DNA of 37,451 nt from Dehalococcoidia bacterium (GTDB lineage Bacteria; Chloroflexota; Dehalococcoidia; Lucifugimonadales; UBA1127). A program made the translations under genes and the position numbers. The notes beneath the pieces were generated by a model, which saw nothing but the letters and a program-made list of their open reading frames with translations, searched no databases and was not told the DNA's origin. Positions 18,749-28,366 of this stretch are shown here, one piece after another (within the stretch, counting starts at the first letter, position 1; each line of letters starts with the position of its first letter). The stretch spans positions 1 to 37,451 of the forward strand of contig JAPYRQ010000017.1 in NCBI GenBank assembly GCA_029936935.1. The letters run 5' to 3'.

Positions 18749-19956
18749 CAGTTCACCTCCGCAGGTATCTGTACTAGACGTACCGATTCCGTTGGCTTCT
18801 GTCGGTGTCGTCCTCTGGACAGGGTATACCCGGTCAGGCAACCGATGGCCACAGCCCAGTTCACGCCCACCATAATCCATAGCTGGGTATATGTGGGGTC
18901 AGGCCAGGCGACAACCAACGCCGCCGTGACAAACATGTTGATGAGAGCCAACGGGAAGAGCACCTTCCACGCGAAGGCCATCACCTGATCGATGCGCATA
19001 CGTGGGAGCGTTGCCCGTATCCACGTAAAGATGAGCATAAAGAACAGCATCTTTCCAATGAGCCACAACTGCGGGGGCAGAACCTGCTGCCAGTCTGCAG
19101 GGATGAAGGGGTTCTCCCAGCCTCGCAGGAAGAGGGTCGCTAAGATGGCGGACGTGACCACCACCTCGCCAAACTCGGCAAGCTGCAACAACCCGAAACG
19201 CATGCCGCTGAACTCCGTATGGAATCCAGCCGTCAACTCCGATTCCGCTTCCATCAGATCGAAAGGCGAACGGTTCATCTCCGCCGAGGCAGACACGAGG
19301 AACACGAAGAACGCGATGGGCTGCAACAGAATGAAGGGAATCTGCTGTGCCTGAACCACGTCCACAAGGGACATGCTTCCCGCCAGTATCAGGATTCCCG
19401 CCAACGACACAATCATTGGGACTTCATAGCTGATGAGCATGGCCACAGCCCTTGCCGCGCCAAGCAGCGCAAACCTGTTGCCGGAGCCCCAGCCGCCAAG
19501 GAACATGGACACGGTGGCGATGGTGGGAATGCCGACGAGGTAAAGCACACCGATGTTCAGGTCTGCAAGGAACGAGTCCTTCCCGAAAGGAACTACAGCC
19601 ACAACGACCAACATCGATGTGACCATGAGTACGGGCGCAAGGAAGAAGGTAATCTTGTCTGCTGATTCCGGCCTCAGGTCTTCTTTGGTGATGAGCTTCA
19701 GGAGGTCGGCCAGAGGCTGTAGGAGGCCGAAGGGGCCTACGCGGTTAGGGCCAAGTCGCGTCTGGAATCTACCGAGCACTCGACGTTCCATATACGTCCC
19801 AAACGCAGTCAACATCAACACAGCGTTCACCATAATCAAGATGATGGTGAGTCCCGTGCCGAGGTACGCCATCCAACTCAAGCTTTCTGGCAACAAGTCC
19901 AAAAAGATATCGTTGAGGTTGGCGAACAATGCGTTCTTATCGAACGAAGATTCCAC
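18748..19956 (-). CDS. nuoH: NADH-quinone oxidoreductase subunit H
   Basis: 402 aa; 'RFQTRLGPNRVGPFGLLQPLADLLKLITKED', 'EMNRSPFDLMEAESELTAGFHTEFSGM'. Confidence 0.96.
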   Translation of the reverse strand: MESSFDKNALFANLNDIFLDLLPESLSWMAYLGTGLTIILIMVNAVLMLTAFGTYMERRVLGRFQTRLGPNRVGPFGLLQPLADLLKLITKEDLRPESADKITFFLAPVLMVTSMLVVVAVVPFGKDSFLADLNIGVLYLVGIPTIATVSMFLGGWGSGNRFALLGAARAVAMLISYEVPMIVSLAGILILAGSMSLVDVVQAQQIPFILLQPIAFFVFLVSASAEMNRSPFDLMEAESELTAGFHTEFSGMRFGLLQLAEFGEVVVTSAILATLFLRGWENPFIPADWQQVLPPQLWLIGKMLFFMLIFTWIRATLPRMRIDQVMAFAWKVLFPLALINMFVTAALVVAWPDPTYTQLWIMVGVNWAVAIGCLTGYTLSRGRHRQKPTESVRLVQIPAEVN

Positions 19957-19957
19957 G

Positions 19958-21139
19958 CTACCTGTCTACCTCCCCCATGTTCACATCAAGGCTTCCAAAG
20001 ATGACCATAAGGTCGGCCACCTTCCAGCCAAGGAGCATCTCCGTCAGTGCCGTCAGGTTGATGAAGGAAGGTGCTCTAATCTTGCATCGGTACGGTGCGA
20101 TTCCGCCGTCGCTCACCAGGTAGAACCCAAGCTCGCCCTTGGACGCTTCCACATGGGCGTAGGCGTCGCCGGGGGGTGGTCGGAAGAAGTAAGGGACTTC
20201 GGAGCGAATAGGGCCGTCCGGTATCTGCTGAACGCATTGCTCGACGATACGCAGGCTCTGGTGAATCTCCATCACCCGAACCAGGAAACGATCGTAGCTG
20301 TCACCGTTGGAGCCTACCGGGATATCGAAATCCATCCGACCGTACACATCGTAGGGGTCTGCCTTACGCAGGTCCCATGCCACGCCAGATGCGCGGAGGT
20401 TGGGGCCACTGATAGAGCTATCGATAGCCAACTCGCGCGGCAATAGGCCGACGCCCTTGGTACGGGCGACAACGATCTCGTTCTCCAGGATCAGTCGTTC
20501 AAGTTCATCAATGTAGTGAGGAAACTCGGATAGCAGTTCCTTCAAAGCAGGCCAGAATTCCGGCGGTGGCTCCTGGGTCACTCCGCCGGGCCGCATGTAA
20601 CTCACGGTCACTCGTGCACCGCAGATCATCTCAAAGAGATCGAGGATGCGCTCACGCTCGCGGAAGCAGTACATGAGCGGCGTACCCATAGCGCCCAGGT
20701 CTTGCAGGAAGAACCCGATGCCCATGAGGTGGCTAGCAACCCGTTGAAGCTCTGCTGTGAGCACTCGGAGGTACTGTGCGCGCTCCGGGACTTCCAGGCC
20801 TGCCAGCTTTTCCGTGGCCATAACGTAGGCCTGGTTATTGATCATGGACGATGTATAGTCGAGTCGATCCGTCAGGGTAACAATCTGGGTGTAGGTGCGT
20901 TCCTCGGCCAGCTTCTCCGTACCGCGATGGAGGTAGCCGAATATCGGCTCAATGTCTTGGATGACCTCACCATCAAGGGTCACACGAATCCGAAACACCC
21001 CGTGTGTGCTGGGGTGCTGGGGTCCAAGGTTGATTGTTATGGACTCTGATGGCAGTGCCACGAACTTCTCCGTTACGCCTATGGTTTGCTGATTGTTTTG
21101 TTCTTGGTTGGCCCTGGAAATCCCACCAACTCGTAGCAA
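19958..21139 (-). CDS. nuoD: NADH-quinone oxidoreductase subunit D
   Basis: 'NLGPQHPSTHGVFRIRVTLDGE', 'GYLHRGTEKLAEERTYTQ', 'LMVIFGSLDVNMGEVDR'. N-terminal start uncertain. Confidence 0.95.
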   Translation of the reverse strand: MLRVGGISRANQEQNNQQTIGVTEKFVALPSESITINLGPQHPSTHGVFRIRVTLDGEVIQDIEPIFGYLHRGTEKLAEERTYTQIVTLTDRLDYTSSMINNQAYVMATEKLAGLEVPERAQYLRVLTAELQRVASHLMGIGFFLQDLGAMGTPLMYCFRERERILDLFEMICGARVTVSYMRPGGVTQEPPPEFWPALKELLSEFPHYIDELERLILENEIVVARTKGVGLLPRELAIDSSISGPNLRASGVAWDLRKADPYDVYGRMDFDIPVGSNGDSYDRFLVRVMEIHQSLRIVEQCVQQIPDGPIRSEVPYFFRPPPGDAYAHVEASKGELGFYLVSDGGIAPYRCKIRAPSFINLTALTEMLLGWKVADLMVIFGSLDVNMGEVDR

Positions 21140-21157
21140 ATAGCCCGCAATGCGGGC

Positions 21158-21604
21158 TTAGCCGCCGAGATGGTCTTTACGAAGTGGGTGGCCGGGAAAT
21201 CCTTCCCACGTCAATATCCGTTTCATATTGGGATGGCCAGTGAAGCCAATGCCCATGAGATCCCAGACCTCACGCTCCTGCAGGTCTGCTCCCTTCCACA
21301 CATTGATGACCGATGGAAGCTCCACATCGTCCCTGCCGTACAGCGTCGTCTTCAGCACCACGCTGTGGTTGTGGGTCAGTGAGGTCAGGTGGTAGACCAC
21401 CTCGAACGACTCCACATAGTCGACGCCCGTTATCGAAGAGAGATAGTCCATTGCGAGATCAGGGGTGTCCCTCAAATAACGGCAGATGTCGACGATAGAA
21501 TCCGGCTGGACACGTACATCGCCATCACCCCATGAAGTCACCGCGTCTGGAAACGCCCCTTGAAGTTGCTGGCCAACTGCCTCGCCCTGGAGTTGGGTAG
21601 TCAT
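21158..21604 (-). CDS. nuoC: NADH-quinone oxidoreductase subunit C
   Basis: 'LQEREVWDLMGIGFTGHPNMKRILTWEGFPGHPLRKD'; ATG at 21604 overlaps the nuoB stop. Confidence 0.93.
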   Translation of the reverse strand: MTTQLQGEAVGQQLQGAFPDAVTSWGDGDVRVQPDSIVDICRYLRDTPDLAMDYLSSITGVDYVESFEVVYHLTSLTHNHSVVLKTTLYGRDDVELPSVINVWKGADLQEREVWDLMGIGFTGHPNMKRILTWEGFPGHPLRKDHLGG

Positions 21605-22209
21605 CAGGAACCGGCGGGGCGATGCGCAAGGCTGTACTGCTTGATCTTCTCGTGGAGCTGCATCACTCCGTAGAGCAACGCGTCCGGTCGGGGTGGGCAT
21701 CCGGGCACGTACACATCCACCGGGATGATGCGATTCACGCCGGGAACCACGCTGTACGATTCATAGTAGGGGCCGCCTGCCGTAGCGCATGCGCCCATGG
21801 AGATTACCCACTTGGGTTCTGCCATCTGTTCGTAAATACGTTCAATTGCCGGTGCCATTTTCCAGGTCACTGTGCCTGCCACGATCATCAAATCTGCCTG
21901 GCGAGGTGTTGCGCGGAAGACCTCCATACCGAACCGGGCGATGTCCCATCGCGCCATTGCGCTGGCCATCATCTCGAAAGCACAGCAGGCAAGTCCGAAG
22001 CTGAGGGGCCAGACCGTGGATTTGCGACCCCAGTTAATGATCTCATCAAGGGCGGTGACCATCACGTTGCGTTGAAGCTCGTCCGGCACGTCAATGAGCG
22101 GATCCGGATATTGCTCCGTGTGAGAGGACTTCATGGAACCGATGGTCAGACCTTCAGCCCGGTCCAATTCCCAGGTGGTGTCTCGAAGTGTTTCGCCGTC
22201 CTCTGTCAT
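21604..22209 (-). CDS. nuoB: NADH-quinone oxidoreductase subunit B
   Basis: '[16 protein letters not shown]', '[44 protein letters not shown]'; ATG 22209 preceded by GGAGG. Confidence 0.95.
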   Translation of the reverse strand: MTEDGETLRDTTWELDRAEGLTIGSMKSSHTEQYPDPLIDVPDELQRNVMVTALDEIINWGRKSTVWPLSFGLACCAFEMMASAMARWDIARFGMEVFRATPRQADLMIVAGTVTWKMAPAIERIYEQMAEPKWVISMGACATAGGPYYESYSVVPGVNRIIPVDVYVPGCPPRPDALLYGVMQLHEKIKQYSLAHRPAGS

Positions 22210-22211
22210 CC

Positions 22212-22595
22212 CTACCTCCACTCGAACGCACCCTTCCGCCATGCATAGGCCCAGCCAACGCCGAGGATGGCAATGAATCCGAGCATCGTCAGGAGGGCAT
22301 CACCGCCAAGTTCACGGAGAGTGATTGCCCACGGATAGATGAAGATGGCCGTCACATCGAAAACGAGGAAGAGGAGTGCGAACAAGTAGTAACGGAAGTT
22401 GAACTGAACCCAACGACCGCCGATGGTCTCCATGCCGCACTCATAGATGTCTGACTTTACGGGGCTTGGTTTGTGGGGGCGGATGTGGAGCATTTGCGCC
22501 ATGCGGGACATCATCATCATGCTCAGCGGCACGATGACAGCGGCTCCTATGAGCAGGAGCACCAGTCCGTATTGGCGATAGTAGTCGTCCAACAT
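22212..22595 (-). CDS. nuoA: NADH-quinone oxidoreductase subunit A
   Basis: 127 aa; '[44 protein letters not shown]'. Confidence 0.95.
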   Translation of the reverse strand: MLDDYYRQYGLVLLLIGAAVIVPLSMMMMSRMAQMLHIRPHKPSPVKSDIYECGMETIGGRWVQFNFRYYLFALLFLVFDVTAIFIYPWAITLRELGGDALLTMLGFIAILGVGWAYAWRKGAFEWR

Positions 22596-22656
22596 GCTAA
22601 ATCCACCGCTTTCCTATTGGGCAAAATATAGCATAGGGGCGTGAAAAAAACCACAA

Positions 22657-22697
22657 TCCAGGGCGATGCCCTGGATCCATATGACCTGGCGGTTACC
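22657..22697 (+). repeat. Palindromic module
   Basis: TCCAGGGCGATGCCCTGGATCCATATGACCTGGCGGTTACC; tail matches the 32640-end copy (ACCTGACGGTTACC) with one mismatch. Confidence 0.75.
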
Positions 22698-22811
22698 ACC
22701 AAGGCTCAGTAATCATCAGTCAGCCAGGCAACGACCATAGCGCATCGACTTTGCCTGATGATAGTGAGACCATAGGTGCCAGTCAGAACAGCTGAAACAG
22801 GGGAGGACGTG

Positions 22812-23189
22812 ATGGAACGTATTGATGCAGACAACCTGGCATTCCTGGTAGCTACCCGGGGCATCGGGAACGACGGTGGGCCGTCTATCGAAGTGCACAC
22901 GCAGGTCGGTGACAAGGATGTCCAGCTGCTCCGGTTCGATTGCTTCCGTGTGCGACCCCACTACCACTACGACCCAAACTCTATGGACGAAGAGCACAAC
23001 CTGGACACCATCCTGATTGAGGACAGCCTGCCCTGGGCGCTTACGCAACTCCGGCACAGGCTTCCACAGATGGTGGAGCATGCAGGCTATCCCGAGGTGG
23101 CAGGAGCTATCCAAAACACCACTGTTACAACGGGATTGGACGAGGTTGAAGCGTTCTTTCAGAAAGAGTCTGCCGTTCAATCTACCTAG
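22812..23189 (+). CDS. Conserved hypothetical protein (~125 aa)
   Basis: ATG 22812 with GGGGAGG upstream; 'MERIDADNLAFLVATRGIGNDGGPSIEVHTQVGDKDVQLLRFDCFRVRPHYHYDPN'. Confidence 0.7.
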   Translation: MERIDADNLAFLVATRGIGNDGGPSIEVHTQVGDKDVQLLRFDCFRVRPHYHYDPNSMDEEHNLDTILIEDSLPWALTQLRHRLPQMVEHAGYPEVAGAIQNTTVTTGLDEVEAFFQKESAVQST

Positions 23190-23303
23190 TCCCATGTTTG
23201 TCCTGAGCCGTTCAAATACACGCCTGCCGGTAGGCACAGGGAAAATAGGTGCAGGACTAGTCTTCCATGTTCAGTACCCAATCCGGAGCAAGGGTGGCCG
23301 CAC

Positions 23304-24623
23304 CTAGAGTCTTCTGAGGCCCTTTGCGAACACCAGGCTCACGCCAGCCAGGGCGAATAGCAATCCTCCGTTGAGGGTGAGAGCGACGGAGAGTCCGGCG
23401 ATTCCGGCAATGTAGCCTGCCTGTAGGTTGCCGAAGGGGCCGAAGCCCACTGCCACCTGCCATGCCCCGGCAGCTCGGCCACGTTGCTCGTTGGGCACCA
23501 CAGACTGCATCAACCCCTGGGACAGCACGTCTGTGACTGCCATAGTTGCATTCACAACCACAATGGCTGCAAGCACCATCACAAGGGAATTGGCTTGGCC
23601 AAGCCACACCAATCCAGCGCCAAAGACAAGCAGCGTCACCAGAAACACCAAACCTCTGCGCCGGGTCTCGCCAGCGATTGCCAGTACGACTACCGCTCCC
23701 ATGCCACCTACGGCTCCGACTGACTGGATGAGCCCGAGGCCATCTGCCCCTAGGCCTAACACATCGCGAGCAATGCTGGGCATCAGCGCCATGGTGGAGA
23801 AGCCCAGGATCTCAATCCCGCCGGTCAACAGCACAAGCAACGCCAGCGAAGGGTTTGTCCTTACCTCGACGGCGAACTCCTTCAGGTTGTTCAGTACAGA
23901 CTCTCTTGCAGACGTGACCAGCCTCTCCCTCGATTTGATGAATAAGACAGAGAGCAGCGTTGCCGCGTGGGCAACCGTAATCACGCCGTATGCCGTTGCG
24001 GAGTCTGTAGCATCAAGCACCGCCCCGATTCCAACTGCGCCAGCTATCCCACCGAGTCGCTGGGCCAGTATGTTGATGGACAGCCCACTGACCATGTCCC
24101 GTGCACCGACGATGTCATAGGTCATGCTCTGACGCAGCGTCCTCACCCCCGTCCACCAGGTGCCTAGCAATAGGTTCAGTAGGAGAAGAGGCCAGAGGTC
24201 CAGCCAATCAAGTTGCAGCAGCACAGCCATGACAAGCGTTGTGACGGTCAGCGCTACCACCGTGCCTACAAGCAGGAGCTTCCGATCGAACCTATCGGCA
24301 ACAGCGCCGAAGGGGATACCGAAGATCAGGCTTGGAGCCTGTCGCAGTCCGATTGCGAGGCCGACCATGAACGAGGAGTCGGTGAGTTCAAGTACCAGCC
24401 AGCCGAGGACGACCATCTCGCCCAGGAATGTTATCCCGCCAACGATCGCTGAGGCGCTTAAGGCTCGAAAATCAGGAATCGACAGGGTACGGATCGCACC
24501 GATGCTGTGTGTGCTCGTCTGGCCCTGGTTTGTTGGTTCTTCTTCTTGCACAGCGGTTCCTAGCAATGAGTGGGTTGGGAAAACGGGGTGACACCATGTA
24601 GGATGTGCCTTTACGGTGCCCAA
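23304..24623 (-). CDS. MFS transporter
   Basis: ~439 aa, ~12 TM; 'FGIPFGAVADRFDRKLLLVGT', 'VPNEQRGRAAGAWQVAVGFGPFGNLQAGYIAG'. Start uncertain. Confidence 0.85.
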   Translation of the reverse strand: MGTVKAHPTWCHPVFPTHSLLGTAVQEEEPTNQGQTSTHSIGAIRTLSIPDFRALSASAIVGGITFLGEMVVLGWLVLELTDSSFMVGLAIGLRQAPSLIFGIPFGAVADRFDRKLLLVGTVVALTVTTLVMAVLLQLDWLDLWPLLLLNLLLGTWWTGVRTLRQSMTYDIVGARDMVSGLSINILAQRLGGIAGAVGIGAVLDATDSATAYGVITVAHAATLLSVLFIKSRERLVTSARESVLNNLKEFAVEVRTNPSLALLVLLTGGIEILGFSTMALMPSIARDVLGLGADGLGLIQSVGAVGGMGAVVVLAIAGETRRRGLVFLVTLLVFGAGLVWLGQANSLVMVLAAIVVVNATMAVTDVLSQGLMQSVVPNEQRGRAAGAWQVAVGFGPFGNLQAGYIAGIAGLSVALTLNGGLLFALAGVSLVFAKGLRRL

Positions 24624-24660
24624 GGGATACTAGCACATGTGATAGCTACGGGAGGGTGTG

Positions 24661-25296
24661 ATGGCTGAAACAGGACTGGTGCTCAAGGAGACCCTGATAG
24701 CTCAACCTACAACGGGGATCGCCTTTGAAGTGAAGAAGGGGCAAGTGCTCCGCGTAGTGCTTGTCGAAGGGCCACAGGTCGTCGACTTCGATGTGTTCAA
24801 CAGCGACAACCTGAAGGAGCGCTTCAGCTCCTCTGTCACTCGGTCGAACCACGGCGCTCACCTGACGAAGGGCCACACCCTCACCTCCATCCCGCCGTAC
24901 CTGAACCCTATGTTCACCATCATCGACGACACCCTGGCCCACAAGCCAAACCCCAAAGGCGCTATATCCCATGACCTGTTGTTCGGCAGGTGTAACTGGC
25001 GGGTCCGCAAAGAGGCATACAACTCGGACTCCAACGGGTGTCAGGAGAACATTGCGGGGGTCATCGCAAAGTACGGTCTTGAGCCAGAAGACGTGCACGA
25101 CCCGCTCAACATCTTCATGACCACGACGTTGAACGAAGCCGAAAAGCCCATCTTCATAGACCCCGATGCCGTTGCTGGCGATTATCTGGAGCTTCAAGCG
25201 GAGATGAACTGCCTGGTGGCCGCGTCAATATGCCCGGGCCGCTCAAGCGGGCCGGTACCACATATCGTCCACTTTGAGATCTACGAGCGAGCTTAG
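24661..25296 (+). CDS. DUF1989 / urea carboxylase-associated family protein
   Basis: 'FEVKKGQVLRVVLVEGPQVVDFDVFNSDNLKERFSSSVTR...HDLLFGRCN...ICPGRSSGPVPHIVHFEIYE'. Confidence 0.8.
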   Translation: MAETGLVLKETLIAQPTTGIAFEVKKGQVLRVVLVEGPQVVDFDVFNSDNLKERFSSSVTRSNHGAHLTKGHTLTSIPPYLNPMFTIIDDTLAHKPNPKGAISHDLLFGRCNWRVRKEAYNSDSNGCQENIAGVIAKYGLEPEDVHDPLNIFMTTTLNEAEKPIFIDPDAVAGDYLELQAEMNCLVAASICPGRSSGPVPHIVHFEIYERA

Positions 25297-25706
25297 TCGG
25301 CCTTCCAGGCAATCAACTTGCTGGGAGTCAGTATGAGAAGGACGCTGTCACCTTCTTTTTGGTGATCCTCAACGAAGGCCGTCCCGCTTTCGGGGCCCTT
25401 GTACCGTGTGGCGATAGAGATGGCGGTCTCCTTCATATCGACCTCGCTTGTAATGACGGTGCACTCTGCCGTCACATAACGGTAGGGTCGGTCATCTGAG
25501 GCGACGGACATCGTTGCACGAGGGTCGCCGGAGATGTTCTTGAACCGACGTGTGGAGCGGCCTGTCCAAACAACGAACACACCGTCGCGAAACTCGTACC
25601 AGATTGGCGCCGCCTGTGGTGCGCCGTTCGCTTGCAGCGTGACCATGTGCCCGATGCGCGGCTCGTCGAGAAACTTCTGCATCTCCTGCTCTGACATCTT
25701 GCCCAT
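25293..25706 (-). CDS. Pyridoxamine 5'-phosphate oxidase-like (PPOX/F420-type) protein
   Basis: 'GHMVTLQANGAPQAAPIWYEFRDGVFVVWTGRSTRRFKNISGDPRATMSVASDDRPYRYVTAECTV'. Confidence 0.82.
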   Translation of the reverse strand: MGKMSEQEMQKFLDEPRIGHMVTLQANGAPQAAPIWYEFRDGVFVVWTGRSTRRFKNISGDPRATMSVASDDRPYRYVTAECTVITSEVDMKETAISIATRYKGPESGTAFVEDHQKEGDSVLLILTPSKLIAWKAD

Positions 25707-25810
25707 TCCGTGCCTCCCTTGTCCCGTTACAACGGGAGTGTTGCCCTGGTGCGCGGCTCTCTGCAGCATGGTAGCATGCGTCTCCACTGAATACCGCCAA
25801 GGAGAACCCA

Positions 25811-27184
25811 ATGACTACCGGATTAAAACCGCACCAACTCTCAGCCGCACAGGCCGCCGCATTAATACGTTCAGGTGACCTATCACCGGTGATGCTGGTG
25901 GAAGACCTTCTGCGCCGCATCGACGAGCTGGAGCCAATGCTTCAAGCATGGGTGACCGTTGACCGTGAGGGCGCTCTGGCAACGGCTAAGGCTTCTGAGC
26001 TAGAGCTTGAGAAGTCGGGGCCGCGCGGGCCTCTCCACGGCGTTCCTGTTGGTCTGAAGGACATCTTCTATACCGCCGGGCTCAAGACCACCGCGGGATC
26101 ACCGCTCTATGCCGACTTTGTGCCCGAGTATGACGCTACGTCCGTGGCCAAGTTCCGACAGGCAGGGGCAATCGTGCTGGGCAAGACCGTCACTACGGAG
26201 TTCGCGGACGGCGACCCGTCACCCACGTTCAACCCCTGGAACCTGGAACACACACCCGGTGGCTCAAGCAGCGGATCGGGAGCGGCCATCGCTGCGGGCA
26301 TGGTTCCTATCGCCACGGGCTCCCAGACGGTCGGCTCAACACTTCGGCCAGCGGCGTACAACGGCATCGTCGGGCTGAAGCCAACGTTGGGGCTCATCAG
26401 CACCTACGGCGTGGTTCCCGTCAGCTTCTCCACAGACACCGTGGGCATCATGGTACGCACGGTTGAGGACGCAGCCCTGACCCTGGACGCACTGGCAGGC
26501 TACGACTCCAAGAACCCCGCCTTGGTCAACGTGCCCGTGGGTCAGTACCACGCTGCCGTGTACCGCAGGCAGTCACCACCCCGTATCGGTCTACTGAAGG
26601 ACTTTTTCTACGAGCGGGCTGACGAAGAGGTTCGCAGCCACACTGACACAGTTGCACAGAAGCTGGCAGCAGCCGGGGCCATCGTCGAGGAGGTCACGCT
26701 GCCGGAACCGTTCCACAGAGCCGTAGAGGACATCGCCAGCGTGGTCTGGGCAGAGACTGCAGCCTTCCATGAAGAGAGCTACGCCCACCATCGAGAGGAC
26801 TACGGCCCCAACATCGGCAGTCGCATGGACCGCGCATTGGAGTCGTCACCGATTCCGTATATCAAGGCCCAACAGGGTAGGAAACCGCTTCAGGCCGCAA
26901 TGGAACCGATCTTCGCCAAGTACGATGTGCTCTTAAGCCCTTGCACTCCCGGCCCTGCGCCCAAGGACCGCACGACCACCGGGCAGACGTTCTTCCAGGC
27001 TCCGTGGACGTGGATTGCATGCCCAACTATCGGGGTGCCAAGCGGACTGGCAGCGAACGGGATGCCATTGGCCATACAACTGGCTGCAGGGCCGTTTGAC
27101 GAGGAGCGGTTGATTGGCGCGGCGGCGTGGTGCGAACGAGTGCTGGATGTGCATCTGACACCCATGAACCCGAACCAGGGTTAA
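25811..27184 (+). CDS. Amidase (GatA-like amidase-signature family)
   Basis: 457 aa; 'GPLHGVPVGLKDIFYTAG', 'TPGGSSSGSGAAIAAGMVPIATGSQTVGSTLRPAAYNGIVGLKPT'. Confidence 0.92.
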   Translation: MTTGLKPHQLSAAQAAALIRSGDLSPVMLVEDLLRRIDELEPMLQAWVTVDREGALATAKASELELEKSGPRGPLHGVPVGLKDIFYTAGLKTTAGSPLYADFVPEYDATSVAKFRQAGAIVLGKTVTTEFADGDPSPTFNPWNLEHTPGGSSSGSGAAIAAGMVPIATGSQTVGSTLRPAAYNGIVGLKPTLGLISTYGVVPVSFSTDTVGIMVRTVEDAALTLDALAGYDSKNPALVNVPVGQYHAAVYRRQSPPRIGLLKDFFYERADEEVRSHTDTVAQKLAAAGAIVEEVTLPEPFHRAVEDIASVVWAETAAFHEESYAHHREDYGPNIGSRMDRALESSPIPYIKAQQGRKPLQAAMEPIFAKYDVLLSPCTPGPAPKDRTTTGQTFFQAPWTWIACPTIGVPSGLAANGMPLAIQLAAGPFDEERLIGAAAWCERVLDVHLTPMNPNQG

Positions 27185-27229
27185 CCCTGGACCCATGTTT
27201 ACCAGGGCACGCCCTGGACCCGAGCTTAC
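27175..27229 (+). repeat. Two tandem palindromic modules; the first contains the amidase stop codon
   Basis: CCAGGGTTAACCCTGG (27175-27190, perfect) + ACCCATGTTTACC, then CCAGGGC-AC-GCCCTGG (27202-27217) + ACCCGAGCTTACGG. Confidence 0.8.
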
Positions 27230-27287
27230 GGGGTGATGAAGTTGTCAGTCGGGTGAGCAATTAAGGTGGTTGGTTAGGGTCAAAGGT

Positions 27288-27625
27288 TTACTTGGCGGGT
27301 AGCGATAGAGTGAAGCTCAAGCCGCGCTGTAGCCAGCTTTCAAGGTCGTCGTCGGACTCCAGGCCTTCTTGCCCCACGTAGACCATGCCCTTCATGGCTT
27401 TCCCGGTGAAATCCATGGGTCTGGCATGGGGTTGAGCCAGGGCGTCGGCGTGACCCTCAGCGCCAACACGCACTATCATGTCATCCTGCAAAATGCCGCA
27501 GCACATGTTGCCTGCACCATGAAGCATAGCCCGCCGAACATCTTCTTCTCGACGACATCCAACTCATCCTCGCGGGCTTCCAGCAACTCTCGGACGCGAT
27601 GGGCCAGACCTTCGTCGTACGCCAT
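27288..27625 (-). pseudogene. TfoX N-terminal domain protein with a -1 frameshift near 27509-27513
   Basis: Frame 1: MAYDEGLAHRVRELLEAREDELDVVEKKMFGGLCFMVQ; frame 2: (G)NMCCGILQDDMIVRVGAEGHADALAQPHARPMDFTGKAMKGMVYVGQEGLESDDDLESWLQRGLSFTLSLPAK*. One added G restores a continuous protein. Confidence 0.82.
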
Positions 27626-27634
27626 GACTATCTC

Positions 27635-28285
27635 CTAGTTTGCGCTGAACCTTTGGGAGGGGCCTTCACGTCGCACCCGGCGGCGAACGTGCTCTATCGT
27701 CAGATCCAGTATCTCCACCTCGGCGATCAGGCGCTCCTCTGAGGTGTCCATCTCCAACAGGCCCTGCTTCACCATCATGCTGGCTTCCAGGCTCTGAGCA
27801 ACCAGGTATGAGAGTTCAGCCGCCTCGTCCGGGACCTTGACCTCCCGCATCCACTCGTTGCTCATGCCTGCCACGAGTCGAGCGTAGTCAATGTACTTCT
27901 CCCGTAACTCGAGGGCAGCCTGAGAGATACTGGGCTCCTCCGGCTCCAGCAGTTCCACCCTGGCGATGATGTAGGGCCGCTGTTGGATGATGTTCAAAGT
28001 GCGGAATCGCTCCTGTCCCTCTGCTACGAGGATGATCCGACCGTCCGGCGAGTCCTCACGCTGCATCACCTGGGCCACGGTGCCAATATCGTAGGGCGTG
28101 GCAGGCTCACCCACCTCTTTGCCCTCTTTGATCAGCACAACGCCGAATTTGGAATCGTCATTGGTGATATCTGCCATCATCTGCACGTATCGGTCCTCAA
28201 ATATCTGAAGCGGGAGGTTCATACCGGGGAAGAGCACAGTCCCACCAAGGGGGAAGAGGGGGAGTTCACGTTCAATGTTCGGCAT
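27635..28285 (-). CDS. Lon N-terminal (LON substrate-binding) domain protein
   Basis: 216 aa; 'ELPLFPLGGTVLFPGMNLPLQIFEDRYVQMMADI...FGVVLIKEGKEVGEPATPYDIGTVAQV', no ATPase domain. Confidence 0.87.
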   Translation of the reverse strand: MPNIERELPLFPLGGTVLFPGMNLPLQIFEDRYVQMMADITNDDSKFGVVLIKEGKEVGEPATPYDIGTVAQVMQREDSPDGRIILVAEGQERFRTLNIIQQRPYIIARVELLEPEEPSISQAALELREKYIDYARLVAGMSNEWMREVKVPDEAAELSYLVAQSLEASMMVKQGLLEMDTSEERLIAEVEILDLTIEHVRRRVRREGPSQRFSAN

Positions 28286-28366
28286 CGCGTCCTATCTATG
28301 CGTCTGGGCTTTTGAAGATGCGCCAGAGTATACGCGATAGACGTGGTGGGCACCAGCAGGATGAGG

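Noticed and set aside
19553-20446. 297-aa plus-strand ORF over nuoH/nuoD
   Set aside because: Antisense to two well-supported nuo genes; no family resemblance.
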